This document shows, piece by piece, positions 17,233 to 27,172 of a stretch of DNA of 64,000 nt (its first letter is position 1; each line of letters starts with the position of its first letter). Location of the stretch: assembly GCA_963702995.1 (NCBI GenBank), contig OY969783.1:1922001-1986000 (forward strand), read 5' to 3'. The notes beneath the pieces were generated by a model. It was not told the DNA's origin. It did not search any database and saw only the letters and a list, made by a program, of their open reading frames with translations. The translations under genes were made by a program, and so were the position numbers. The DNA comes from MFD04580-c1 sp963702995. GTDB lineage: Bacteria; Planctomycetota; Phycisphaerae; Tepidisphaerales; Tepidisphaeraceae.

Positions 17233-19074
17233 TTACCTCAACGCTTTCGCCGGCGGCGGCTCAGGGGACGAGGGGACGGTTGACGACGGTGCGGCCAGCG
17301 GGGAAGCGGCCGCCGGCAGCGGGGCTCGGTCGAACGCGAACCACTCCCGGTTCTTGGTCGGGAGGTGGCCAAGCACGCGCCATCCCGGGATCTGCGGAGG
17401 GTTCTCCTCCTTTCGGCGAAGCATGACGATCACCTGCGGCCGCCCTCCCTGGGCGGGCACTTCGCCGAGCTTGCGGACTACATACGTCACCCGATCCAGA
17501 TAGATGCTCAGGTCCTGGAGCATCGGCTTGGGCGCCTTGCGTGGGTCATAGTAGTACGGCTCGGCGTCGGGATGCGCAGCGCGGATCAGATAAGCGATCG
17601 GCTTCATCTCGGCGACGCCGGTCGCCCCTTTGCTGTAACCCCACATGAACAGCGCATTGCCGAATAGAATAGAGACGACGGCCGCGGCGATGAACCCCCA
17701 CGCGTGGCGACGCTGCATGGCGATCCCGCCGACGAGGATCAGGCCGCCGAGAGCGGTCGCCCCGATCGCTAAGCCGGATGAATACCACACGCGTCCGTCG
17801 GGGCGAAGCAGAAACTCCCCCTTTGCCAGGAGCGTTCGTGACACGCCGAAGATCGCGATGCCCGCCGGGATCGCGCCGACCAGCGACCAATGAATGTTGA
17901 GCAGGAGGCGGCTGGCCGGCGATACCCGATGCGATCGAACCGCGTCGAGCGTGGCGGCGGCCGCCTCTGCGGCCAGGAAGGCGGCCGGGGCGAGCATCGG
18001 CAACAGGTATCGCTCGTTCTTGTCCCGAACGAGGCTCATGATCGCCATCGGAATGATCAGGAGCATCAGCCCAAGCAGGCGGCCACGAGAGAGCGCTCTT
18101 CGCTCCTGCCATGCCCGCACGGCGCCGGCGATGAACATCGCGAGCCACGGCAACAGGTTGGGAAGCAGGCTCAGATACGACCAGACGGGCGCGAAGGGGT
18201 GGTCGGTGGCCCCTTCCCGGGTGATCTCACGCTTCCAGTTCTGGATGATCCCCGGATTGCTGTGCAGGACGTAGAGTGGCCAGGGAAGTGCGACGGCGAG
18301 CATCAGGCAGGCCCCGGCAAGAAGCGCCAGGCGGCCGTGGGAGGGGATGCGCGGCAGTCGATCGATCCCGGCCTCCGGGGTCGCCGGCCGCCTCCACGCC
18401 ATCCACCCGGCGAAGGCGGCCACCGGGACGACCGACTGGAGCAGCGCCACCGGCCCCTTGCTCATCAGCGCCAGCCCCAGCGCCAGACCGGCCCCGATCG
18501 GAGCGTATCGCCACTGGCCGCGCAGGACGGCACGGGCGAGCAGCGCGTTGGCGGCCGTCACCCAGAGCGCAAGCTGCACGTCAGTCGTCGAGGAGCGGCC
18601 GAACCGCAGCCAGAGCAGGCTGCTTCCAGCGACGAGCGCCGTCAATCCTCCCATCCGTGCGCCGCCCAGCGTCGCGGCGAGGTCGTAGGTCGCCCAGAGC
18701 GTCAGGCAGGACGTAAGAAGCGCCACCAGCCGGATTTGCCACGCCAGCGATCGGTAGCTTCGCTCGCGGGTGGCCAGGTCGTCGCTCGCCAGGCGATCGA
18801 CGGTCGCCTGACTCACCGTGGCGGCCGAGATCCACGCGGTTAGCGGGGGCTTGGTGATGCGCGGCCCGCCGTTGAGGTTGGGGATGAACCAGGGGCCGCC
18901 GTTGCGCATTTCGAGCACGGTCGCGACGTTGAGTTGCTCGCTGCCGCTCGAAAATTCCAGCCACGGCAGCGTCGGGGCGACGGCGGCGAAGAAGAGGATG
19001 GCGATCCACAGAGGGGCCGAACGCCAGACGCCGCGGCCCGGAGCGCGCGCCAGGCGGCCCGGCTGGAGCGCCAC
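17233..19074 (-). CDS. GT39-family membrane glycosyltransferase
   Basis: The third GT39-like protein in the window and the only one with an uninterrupted frame (613 residues from GTG 19074). It opens with a TM (LWIAILFFAAVAPTLPWLEF), then QLNVATVLEMRNGGPWFIPNLNGGPRITKPPLTAW, the acidic loop and KPP motif. GRSSTTDVQLALW, VLHSNPGIIQNWKREITREG and PNLLPWLAMFIAGAVRAW are also typical. A soluble C-terminal domain (YLIRAAHPDAEPYYYD, VTYVVRKLGEVPAQGG) follows about 12 TMs. It should transfer a sugar from polyprenyl phosphate to a periplasmic acceptor. Confidence 0.88.
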   Translation of the reverse strand: MALQPGRLARAPGRGVWRSAPLWIAILFFAAVAPTLPWLEFSSGSEQLNVATVLEMRNGGPWFIPNLNGGPRITKPPLTAWISAATVSQATVDRLASDDLATRERSYRSLAWQIRLVALLTSCLTLWATYDLAATLGGARMGGLTALVAGSSLLWLRFGRSSTTDVQLALWVTAANALLARAVLRGQWRYAPIGAGLALGLALMSKGPVALLQSVVPVAAFAGWMAWRRPATPEAGIDRLPRIPSHGRLALLAGACLMLAVALPWPLYVLHSNPGIIQNWKREITREGATDHPFAPVWSYLSLLPNLLPWLAMFIAGAVRAWQERRALSRGRLLGLMLLIIPMAIMSLVRDKNERYLLPMLAPAAFLAAEAAAATLDAVRSHRVSPASRLLLNIHWSLVGAIPAGIAIFGVSRTLLAKGEFLLRPDGRVWYSSGLAIGATALGGLILVGGIAMQRRHAWGFIAAAVVSILFGNALFMWGYSKGATGVAEMKPIAYLIRAAHPDAEPYYYDPRKAPKPMLQDLSIYLDRVTYVVRKLGEVPAQGGRPQVIVMLRRKEENPPQIPGWRVLGHLPTKNREWFAFDRAPLPAAASPLAAPSSTVPSSPEPPPAKALR

Positions 19075-19455
19075 GCGGCGACGACTCGCTTACGGCGGAG
19101 ATCTGCGGCATCCCAGAGGACATCCCAGATTAGTAACGGCTCGGGCGAGCGAGCGAAAGCCCATCGTCCCGCGGCGGCGCCCGATTCGGAGAGCAGTGAC
19201 TCGGAACGACGCGCGTTCCGCCGGGTCCGATAACAGCGGTTCGCAAGTGCCTGTCCTCGCTTCATCTCAAGCGGCCGCCTTGGCGCCCCGGGGCGGCGCG
19301 GCTGGTTCCGATAATCTTTTCATCGCCGCGCCGCGATCGGGCCGAAATGATCGGTGGCGAAGCTTGACCGCCCGGTCCCGCCGCCAAGTCGCCGCCGCAG
19401 GCGTTGCGGATCGGCTTACGCACCGACCGGACGGTTCTCCCAACGCGAACAGCCT
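19075..19455. other. Divergent intergenic region, GT39 / motA
   Basis: About 380 bp between divergent genes. No conserved ORF is evident; the open frames here are compositional. It is expected to hold the promoters of both transcripts. No confident sigma-factor motif was identified by eye. Confidence 0.4.
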
Positions 19456-20235
19456 ATGGACCTTGCCACGCTGATCGGTTTCATTCTCGCCTGGGGCGCG
19501 GTCATCTTTTCGATGTTCCATGCCTCCGAGGGCCACCTGGAGTCTTACTTCAAGCCGAACGAGCTGCTGCTCGTCTTCGGCGGCGCGACCGGCGCCGCCA
19601 TGCTTTCGATGCCGCTGCACACGGTCACCGGAGCGATCGGTTACATCAAGAAGTGGGCGTTCAACAAAGAAGCGCACATCGAGCACACCATCACCGAGAT
19701 GGTGCAGTACGCCGAAACCGCCCGGCGGGACGGGGTGCTGGCGCTGGAATCGGTCGCCCGCGAAGCGCCGGACGCCTTCCTGCGGCGGGGGTTACAGCTC
19801 ACGATCGACGGCACCGACCCGGAGATCATCGAGCGAATCCTTCGGATCGAGATCGAGGCGATGCAGGAGCGCCACAAACATGGCAAGCACTTCTTCGGGA
19901 CGCTCGCCAAGTTCGGCCCCGGCTTCGGCCTGATGGCGACGCTGATCGCCCAGGTCGCCATGTTCCGGAACCTGGGGGGCGACGCGTCGCAGATTGGTAA
20001 GGCCCTGGCCATCGCCCTCGTCGGAACGCTCTACGGCTGCATGCTTCAGAACCTCGTCGCCGGGCCAATCTCCGAGAAGCTCTCCCTTCGCAGCCAGGAA
20101 GAGACGTTCGCGAAGGAAATCGTCCTCCAGGGCGTGCTCAGCATTCAGGCGGGGAACAACCCGCGCGTGGTGGAAATGCAGCTTCTGAGCTTCCTCTCGC
20201 CCAAGCAGCAGGCGGCCATGCCCAAGGCCGCATGA
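19456..20235 (+). CDS. motA: MotA/TolQ/ExbB-type flagellar motor stator protein
   Basis: A 259-residue inner-membrane protein with four TM segments in MotA order: LATLIGFILAWGAVIFSMF, ELLLVFGGATGAAMLSMP, then a cytoplasmic loop, and finally FGPGFGLMATLIAQVAMFRNLGG and ALAIALVGTLYGCMLQNLVAGPIS. The loop holds YAETARRDGVLALE and GLQLTIDGTDPEIIERILRIE, typical of MotA. It forms the proton or sodium channel with MotB, next in the operon. Start ATG 19456; upstream in-frame codons lack family similarity. No other flagellar gene is nearby. Confidence 0.92.
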   Translation: MDLATLIGFILAWGAVIFSMFHASEGHLESYFKPNELLLVFGGATGAAMLSMPLHTVTGAIGYIKKWAFNKEAHIEHTITEMVQYAETARRDGVLALESVAREAPDAFLRRGLQLTIDGTDPEIIERILRIEIEAMQERHKHGKHFFGTLAKFGPGFGLMATLIAQVAMFRNLGGDASQIGKALAIALVGTLYGCMLQNLVAGPISEKLSLRSQEETFAKEIVLQGVLSIQAGNNPRVVEMQLLSFLSPKQQAAMPKAA

Positions 20236-20313
20236 GCGCCCTCAAGATCCCCTTGCCGACTGTCGATTGCCGTGTGAATCGAGCCGTGCGGAGGCTCATA
20301 ACCCCTTGACCCT

Positions 20314-21117
20314 ATGGCGAAAGCGGCCTGCAAGTGCAAGAAGGTTGAATGTGAGGAATGCCCGGAGTGGATCTTCACCTTCGCCGATCTCGTCATGCTC
20401 ATGATGGGGTTCTTCGTCATCCTATGGGTGCTCAAGCCCTCGCCGAGCAAGAGCACTGATGACAAGGCGGTGGACGATCATTGGCTTTTGGTCGTCAGTA
20501 AGATTCGGGAAGCGTTCGGCCGCATGCCGGACCCGGAGAGCAAAGACCCGGTTGACATCGAAGCGCTGATGAAAAAGCTCGAACTCGTCAAGCCTCCGAT
20601 TAAGGGGCCTGGCAAGGGGGGCGAGACGACCGAGCCTAAGCAGGGGAGCGAAGGGACGGACCCGTTGGTCATGAACGTCCGCCCGGGAACGCATGTTTCC
20701 GTCGGCGGCCGCCTGGCGTTTGCCAAGGGGGACGCGGCGCTGTCGGTCGAGACGACGCGCGTGCTCGACCAGATCAGGCACATCATCGGAGGTCACCGGA
20801 ACATCGTCCAAATCAAGGGGCATACGGCGCTGGATGATTTCGGCGACGCAGCGACGCCGCAGCAGAAGATGGGCCTGTCGCTCCGGCGGGCTCAGGCGGT
20901 GGCCGACTACCTGACGAGCCAAGGGTTGTCGCCCGACATCGTTCGCGTGCAAGGTTGCTCGACGTTTGAGCCGATCGTCCAGCGCACCTATACCCCCGAC
21001 GCGCAGGCCTTGAACCGCCGGGTCGAGATTGAGGCCACGGACACGCTGGTCCAGGAGCGCCAGGACCCGAAACGCCCCACCACGGCGCCGGCCGCCTCGG
21101 TCACGATGGAGCGATAG
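20314..21117 (+). CDS. motB: MotB-type stator protein with OmpA peptidoglycan-binding domain
   Basis: A 267-residue stator partner of MotA. A short N-terminus rich in Cys (CKCKKVECEECPEW) precedes the single TM. There the channel Asp is seen in FTFADLVMLMMGFFVILW, near residue 24, as required for ion translocation. A linker is followed by an OmpA/MotB domain (about 115-245) with NIVQIKGHTALDD, LSLRRAQAVADYL, IVRVQGCSTFEP and ALNRRVEIE. The last contains the Arg that contacts diaminopimelate. The Cys-rich N-terminus resembles a metal site and is unusual among characterised MotB proteins. It sits 78 bp downstream of motA. Confidence 0.92.
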   Translation: MAKAACKCKKVECEECPEWIFTFADLVMLMMGFFVILWVLKPSPSKSTDDKAVDDHWLLVVSKIREAFGRMPDPESKDPVDIEALMKKLELVKPPIKGPGKGGETTEPKQGSEGTDPLVMNVRPGTHVSVGGRLAFAKGDAALSVETTRVLDQIRHIIGGHRNIVQIKGHTALDDFGDAATPQQKMGLSLRRAQAVADYLTSQGLSPDIVRVQGCSTFEPIVQRTYTPDAQALNRRVEIEATDTLVQERQDPKRPTTAPAASVTMER

Positions 21118-22345
21118 CCCCCCCGTTGCGGCGAACTCTTCGCAATGTTTGACCAGTCCCCTCGGGACGCGCGTTCGCCGCGGCCCCTCCATAGCAACAA
21201 AGGGCGATCCATTGCGCGGGTCGCCGCAACCTGTCTGCCAAACGGCGTCAAACTGTCCAGAATCGTCGCGGTCCGATAAGTCGGCACTGGCTTCCCAAAG
21301 ACCCGTGGATGTCGGTTATTTGCGCAATTCCCTTGACTTCTGACGGGAAGACAGGTGAAATGCGGGGGTCAGGTCGATGCTGTTCCACCGCCCGTTCAGC
21401 CCGCCTCGGTTCAGGCACCCGGTTTGCTTTGAGAATTTCCGTTCAGTCGGGTCAAAGGTGGACGCAAGAAGCTTACGCAAGGCGAGGTGTATATGGAGCG
21501 TACTTCTACGGCCGGCTCCGAGGCAGTCAAGCTGCCGAAGGTGACGGCAGAGGCGCTGTGAGCCGGGCGGTTGGAACAAGGCGTCGGATCGCTCCGTACC
21601 CGTTCCTCCCCCTCCGGTCTGGACCCGTTACATCGATAGCCGCCTGAAACAGTTCTGTACTCGGTAGGAAACTGGCGCTCATCGCCGTGGGGCGGCGGCC
21701 GGCCTGTCGTGACCACTCTTTTCGACGCGTCGCCACCCGGCCGTCCACGAAAGCGGTGGAGCGTGGTAGTTAAGGCCAAGGTGGCTCCAGCCATTCCGCG
21801 GCCGCCTGGATAGCCTGCGCCCGTGCGACGCCTTCGCGGATTGCGACAGTGCGGTCCCGGCGGTTGAGGCTTCGTTCAGACAACTGAAGTCGCGCAAGTC
21901 GATCGATCAAGGGCCGGTGACGCCCTTCATTGAGTTGTCGTGCGCTGCGCGGCGGGCGCACGATGCCGTCGAATGCCGCGGGCACACAATGCCGCGGGCA
22001 CAGTGCCGTTCACGTAAGGCCGCCGTGCCAGTGGCTGGAGATGGGCCCGCCCACCTAACTGCGGCGGGCAGGATGTGTCTGCCCGGTCGGGGGACGGACG
22101 TCGCCGGCATCGTCCCGGGCTGGCCCGCGGCGATTGAAGTATAATCGCATCCATCGTAGGCCAGGCTCTGCTTGTCGCTTTCTATAGTTTGCCAGAGTGT
22201 TATCGGACGCTCTAGTAAATGTCTGGTCGCCGGGTGTCAATGGATCGCCTCGTTTTCGGCGGTGACGGTTTCGTGGTGTAGAGTATCCGCAGGATATCCG
22301 TCGTAGAACCCCACCAGGGCGGTCGCCGAAGGCTCTGATCGATTC
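21118..22345. other. 1.2-kb region without a recognisable gene
   Basis: The longest non-coding stretch in the window. Short open frames on both strands (for example minus 21411-21794 and minus 21770-21985) have no recognisable domain. It is less GC-rich than its flanks near both ends. Around 21970-22005 there is a direct repeat, AATGCCGCGGGCACA, in tandem. A perfect TATAAT occurs at 22139-22144 but without a good -35 box. AT-rich sequence at 22170-22260 probably contains the promoter region of the GH1 cassette. Confidence 0.5.
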
Positions 22346-23977
22346 GTGGCCGATTCTTCAAGCGTTGCTTTGCTTGAAAAGGATGAGTGTACGCGCATGG
22401 TCCCCCAAAACGCTGTTGCCGAACCGACCGATCCGCGGGCCCCGTCCGTTGCGTCACAGAGCGGCGTTGAATCGTTGCCGATTCAACAGTTCATCTGGGG
22501 CGCGGGGATGGAGTGCTCATTTCTGCCGCACCTTGGCGTTGATCAGTTCAACTGGACGCAGCACGATCGGTTCTGGCGCGAAGACCTGCGCCGCGCAAAA
22601 GAAGAAGCGGGGATCACCCACCTGCGCTATGCGTTCCCCTGGCACGTCCTTGAGCCGTCGCGCGGGCGGTTCGACTGGTCCTTCTCCGACGAGCGGATCG
22701 CCGAATGCGAAAAGCTGGGCATCCACCTGATGCTGGACGTCATGCATTTCGGCACGCCCACGTGGCTGAAGCAGGCCGTCGGCGACCCGGAGTTCCCCGA
22801 GTCGCTCGAGCGCTTCGCCGAGGCGCTCGTCGGCCGCTATCGGACCAGCATCAAGGTGTGGTGCCCGTTTAATGAGCCGCTGGTCAGCGCGCTCTTCTCC
22901 GGGGACTTCGGCTTCTGGCCCCCCCACTCGCGAAAGTGGCGCGGGTACATGCCGGTCCTGACGCGAATCGTCCAGGCGGTGTCGCGCGGCATTCGCGCCA
23001 TCCGTCGGGTGCAGCCCGAGTCAACCGTGCTGCTTTGCGACGCGTCCGAAAACTATAAGACGCGCGTCCCTGCCCTGCAGAAAGAGGTCAACCGCCGCAA
23101 CCTGCGCCGGTTCGTGGTGATGGACCTGCTCACCGGCCGCGTCGATAAGGATCACCCGCTTTACGCGTGGCTGCACGCCTACGGGATGAGCGACCTCGAC
23201 CTGGACTGGTTCCGCGCCAACCCCCAGTCGCCCGACTTGCTGGGCCTGGACTACTACCCGCACAGCGACTGGCAACTGGACCAGCAGCAAGGGCAGGTTC
23301 GGCAGCGCCGCGCGGACAACCCGGCCGGCCTCTACGTCGTCGCCAGCGCCTACTACAACCGCTACGGCCTCCCGATGATGCTCACGGAAACGAGCGTGGA
23401 CGGGCAGCCGATCAATCGCGAGATCTGGCTCGACAACACGATTGACCAGATTCGCCGCCTTCGCGAAGAAGGCATCCCCATGCTCGGCCTGATCTGGTGG
23501 CCGATGCTCGACCAGATGGACTGGGACGGGGCGATGACCCACCGGATCGGCAAGATCCATCAGGTGGGGCTCTTCTCGCTCAATCGCACGACCGACGGCA
23601 CGCTCGCTCGCAAGCCCACGCCGCTCATCGAGCAGTTCAAGCAGGCGGCGGCCGCCGGCGAGGACCGCGTTGGCAAGCTGACCCACATCGTCCACCCGGC
23701 TCGGATCGACTCGCACCAGGAGCCGCTGGCGATGTCGGACGTCTGGGATGAGGACGACACCGCCGAGGCGGCCGCTCACGCCAGCGCGACCCTCGCCGCC
23801 GCCCGAGCCGGCCGCGCCGCCGTGCCCGCCACGACGGAGTCGCCCGCTGGGAAGCAGAACGGCAACGGGAACGGGCACCACACGATCGACGATGTCACCG
23901 CGGCGGCGCGCGTCGCCGACCCGGCCCCCGGCCTGGCGGGTGAAGCCACCGCCGGGCAGGGCGCCTTTCGACGATGA
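22346..23977 (+). CDS. Glycoside hydrolase family 1-like protein
   Basis: A clan GH-A (beta/alpha)8 barrel of about 430 residues followed by a low-complexity Ala/Gly/Asn tail (543 in total from GTG 22346; ATG 22397 is an alternative). The acid/base motif is VWCPFNEPLVSAL with N176-E177. The candidate nucleophile is MMLTETSVDG with E348. GITHLRYAFPWHVLEPSRGRFDW and LLGLDYYPHSDW support GH1-type architecture with both Glu residues retained. No signal peptide is visible, so it is probably cytoplasmic. Its stop overlaps the ATG of the next gene (ATGA), indicating coupling to a glycosyltransferase. The role may be remodelling of a glycan precursor and not nutrition. Confidence 0.82.
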   Translation: MADSSSVALLEKDECTRMVPQNAVAEPTDPRAPSVASQSGVESLPIQQFIWGAGMECSFLPHLGVDQFNWTQHDRFWREDLRRAKEEAGITHLRYAFPWHVLEPSRGRFDWSFSDERIAECEKLGIHLMLDVMHFGTPTWLKQAVGDPEFPESLERFAEALVGRYRTSIKVWCPFNEPLVSALFSGDFGFWPPHSRKWRGYMPVLTRIVQAVSRGIRAIRRVQPESTVLLCDASENYKTRVPALQKEVNRRNLRRFVVMDLLTGRVDKDHPLYAWLHAYGMSDLDLDWFRANPQSPDLLGLDYYPHSDWQLDQQQGQVRQRRADNPAGLYVVASAYYNRYGLPMMLTETSVDGQPINREIWLDNTIDQIRRLREEGIPMLGLIWWPMLDQMDWDGAMTHRIGKIHQVGLFSLNRTTDGTLARKPTPLIEQFKQAAAAGEDRVGKLTHIVHPARIDSHQEPLAMSDVWDEDDTAEAAAHASATLAAARAGRAAVPATTESPAGKQNGNGNGHHTIDDVTAAARVADPAPGLAGEATAGQGAFRR

Positions 23978-25217
23978 CGCCCGGGGCGGCCGCCTCCGAC
24001 GCGCTCCGCTCGACAGACCGTTACGGCATCGTCGTCTTCAGCCACCTGCGCTGGGGCTTTGTCTGGCAGCGCCCGCAGCAGTTCCTCTCGCGCTTCGCCA
24101 AGAAGCACCCGATCCTGTTCATTGAGGAGCCTTTCTTCGACAAGCCCGAAGGGTCCGAGCCGGAGCTTCAGTTCCACAACGTGATGCCAAACGTGACGGT
24201 CGCCTGCCCGCACTGCGCCGGCTCGTGGCACAACCGCAAAGACCTCCACCAGCTCCTGCTCGCCTGGGCCAAAGAGGCGCTGGAGGTGATGAACGAGAAT
24301 GGGGCGTTCGATCGGCCCGTCCTCTGGTATTACAGCCCGATGGACTCGGCCTGGTCGCTCGGCCACTTCGAGAACCGCGGCATTGTTTACGACTCGATGG
24401 ATGAGCTCTCGCAGTTCACCGGCGCCCCCGCCACCTGATCGACAACGAGCGGCGGCTCATGGAGCATTCGGACATCGTCTTCACAGGCGGGTACGAGCTG
24501 TTCCTCAAGAAGCAGAAGCAGCACCCCAATGTCCACTTCTTCGGGTGCGGCGTCGAAGTCTCGCACTTTTCAAAGGCACAGGACCCGAACACGGCCGTCC
24601 CGCCCGACATCGACTTCATGCGGCGGCCGATCCTCGGCTGGTTCGGCGTGGTCGATGAACGCGTGGACTACGCCATGGTCGGTGAAATGGCCCGGATGAA
24701 GCCGGAATGGTCGTTCGCAATGGTCGGGCCGGTCGTGAAGGTTGACCCGAACCTGCTGCCGGTCTTCCCGAACCTCTACTGGCTCGGCGGGCGCGACTAT
24801 CAGGTCCTCCCCTCGTACTGCAAGGCGTTCGACGTCAACATGATGTGCTTCGCCATGAACGCGGCCACGCAGTACATCAACCCCACCAAGGGCCTGGAGT
24901 ACATGGCTACGGGCAAACCGATCGTCAGTACGCCGGTGCGAGACGTGGTTCGCCAGTGGAGCGATATCGTGCATATCGCCAACAACGCCCACGAATTCGT
25001 CGCCGCCGCCGAGCACGCCCTGCGCCATCCGGACAAGCAGCGGATCCAGCGAGGCCTCGACCTCGCCCGCCGAAGCGGCTGGGAGAGCACGGTCTCAACG
25101 ATGCAGCATCTGATCAAGGATGCCATCACCAAGCCCGATCGCCCATCCGGCCGCAAGATCGAGCCGTTGTCCGAAGTTGAGCTCGAGTACCAGTGGCAGG
25201 CGACGCAAGGGTCGTAA
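23974..25217 (+). CDS. Glycosyltransferase, GT-B type (frame break near 24430)
   Basis: The N-terminal half has YGIVVFSHLRWGFVWQRPQQFLSRFAK, typical of glycosyltransferases paired with UGM-like proteins. The frame ends at 24438, in a run of five C. The next frame continues LIDNERRLMEHSDIVFTGG, LGWFGVVDERVDYAMV and PNLYWLGGRDYQVLPSYCKAFDV. The C-terminal nucleotide-sugar region follows (NPTKGLEYMATGKPIVSTPV). A one-base deletion explains the split. The repaired length is about 414 residues. It overlaps the GH1-like gene by four bases and precedes the flavoprotein gene by about 120 bp, so all three likely act on one polysaccharide. Confidence 0.85.
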
Positions 25218-25335
25218 AGAGTCAAGGCTGAAGGACGAAGGCGAAGGGTGAAACCAAGCCTCGTCCCTTTTAAGAAGATTCGTTTCCGCGAGCTTTCAGC
25301 AGTTTGTCGGGCGTCATACTCAAGGATTGTCTTTC

Positions 25336-26950
25336 ATGGAACCCAAAGTTGTCATCATCGGGGCCGGGCCGACCGGCCTGGGCGCGGCGTACCGGCTGAA
25401 GGAGCTGGGGTACAAGAATTTCCAGATGTACGACCGCAACCCGTACATCGGCGGCCTGGCGTCGAGCTTCACCGACTCCGCCGGGTTCACGTGGGACATC
25501 GGCGGCCACGTGATGTTCAGCCACTACAAGTACTACGACCAGGTCTTCGACACCCTGATGGGGAGCGACTACCAGCTCAACATGCGCGAGTGTTGGGTGC
25601 GGATGTTCAACAACTGGGTCCCCTACCCGTTCCAGAACAACATCCGATACTTGCCGAAAGAAGTCACGTACGAGTGCCTGGCGGGGCTTGTCGAGGCGCA
25701 GACCAAGCGGGATTACAAGAGCACCCGCAATTTCCAGGAGTTCGTGAACGCGGTGTTCGGCGACGGGATCGCCAAGCACTTCATGAACCCCTACAACTTC
25801 AAGGTCTGGGCCCACCCGCTGGAGATGATGAACAAGGAATGGATCGGCGAGCGCGTCGCCGTCCTGGACGTCAACCGTGCGATCAAGAACGTGGTGCTCG
25901 GGACCGACGACTTCGGCTGGGGCCCCAACAACCAGTTCAAGTTCCCGCTGTTCGGCGGAACCGGCGAGTTCTACCGCCGCTTCGGAAAGCCGCTGGAAGG
26001 CCACGTCAACCTGAACAAGACGGTTGACTTCATCAACATCGCCAAGAAGGAAGTCCGCTTCAAGGACGGCGAAATCGTCAAGTACGACAAGCTCTTGTCG
26101 GCGATGCCGCTGGACGTGCTCTGCAATGACGTGCTCAACGGAGAGGTCCCCAAGGAGATCAAGAAGGCGACCGCGGGCCTTCGGCACAGCGGCGGGTACA
26201 TGGTCGGCATCGGCATCAAGCAGCCGTGCCCGAGCACCAAGAGCTGGATGTACTTCCCCGAGAGCAACTGCCCGTTCTACCGCGTCACATACCTTCAGCA
26301 ACTACAGCCCGTACATGACGCCGGACAACAAGACCCACTATTCGCTGCTCTGTGAGACGAGCTACAGCGAGTTCAAGCCGGTGGACCAGGCGAAGGTGAT
26401 CGAGGAGACGATCACCGGGCTGGTGAACGCCGGGCTGCTGAAGGACGAGGACCGCAAGGACATCGTCAGCACGTGGGTCTACCACGCCAAGTACAGCTAT
26501 CCGACGCCCTCGGTCGAGCGCGACGGCATCCTGGCGCAGGCCATTCCGTTCCTTGAAAGCCACGGCATCTACAGCCGCGGGCGATTCGGCATGTGGAAGT
26601 ACGAGGTGAGCAATACGGACCACACCCTGATGCAGGGCGTGGAGTTGGCGAACCGCTGGGTGCTGGGCGAGGCCGAGACGACGATCGGCATCAAGTACGA
26701 GAGCACCTTCGACGGCCGCCAGGCGGCGACGCACGAGCGTTCCAACCATGCCGGCAGTGGCGACCCCAAGCGGGCGGTCGTGACCGCAGTCGTCAGCGCT
26801 AAGGAAACGTCGGGCGCGGTGCACGGCACGACGATTGCATCTGGCCAGCTTACTGCGTCGCCGACCGCCGGCGGCGGCCCCGGTGACCAGCCGGAAGCCC
26901 ATGTTTCTGAAGAGGAATTGGGGATCACATCCCCTCGAGGTGAGGAATGA
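25336..26950 (+). CDS. UDP-galactopyranose mutase-like FAD-dependent protein (frame break near 26292)
   Basis: An N-terminal Rossmann FAD site, KVVIIGAGPTGLGAAYRL, is followed by NPYIGGLASSF and TWDIGGHVMFSHY. The VPYPFQNNIRYLP segment resembles the NAD(P)-binding-like/UGM family. ATG 25336 has AAGGA nine bases upstream. Near 26292 an extra C (TACCTTC in place of TACTTC) shifts the frame. RVTY then continues as FSNYSPYMTPDNKTHYSLLCE to the FAD-domain end GRFGMWKYEVSNTDHTLMQG, plus a low-complexity tail. The repaired length is about 538 residues. It may be a mutase or oxidoreductase for a nucleotide or lipid-linked sugar in the same pathway as the two upstream genes. Confidence 0.82.
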
Positions 26951-27074
26951 AAGCCGTAACGACGTCGCACCCCGGACAACGTGACGCTCGCCGAGCACGC
27001 CGCTCGGCCGTCAAAACCAACCCTGACAGCCGCGGCCGCTGAAACGATCAAGCCGTCCGGCGCGTCGAAACCAC

Positions 27075-27110
27075 AAGCCGGAGCGACCTCAATCGTCGCT
27101 TCGGCTTTTT
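27075..27110 (+). terminator. Rho-independent terminator
   Basis: AAGCCGGAGCGA pairs with TCGCTTCGGCTT (one G-U) across a short loop and is followed by a run of T. On the plus strand it would end the GH1-GT-flavoprotein transcript. Confidence 0.75.
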
Positions 27111-27172
27111 CGTGCGCTCTGCGATTCCTTGTCCAGCAGGGGTTCGCTCGTGTGCCTGTTCCCGCACCGAAC

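Noticed and set aside
21411..21794. Possible 127-residue minus-strand gene in the 1.2-kb gap
   Set aside because: The translation has no domain or coding-like composition; treated as non-coding.
26292..26300. Programmed frameshifting in the UGM-like gene
   Set aside because: There is no slippery heptamer or stimulatory structure, and similar breaks occur in many unrelated genes here, so an indel error is more likely.
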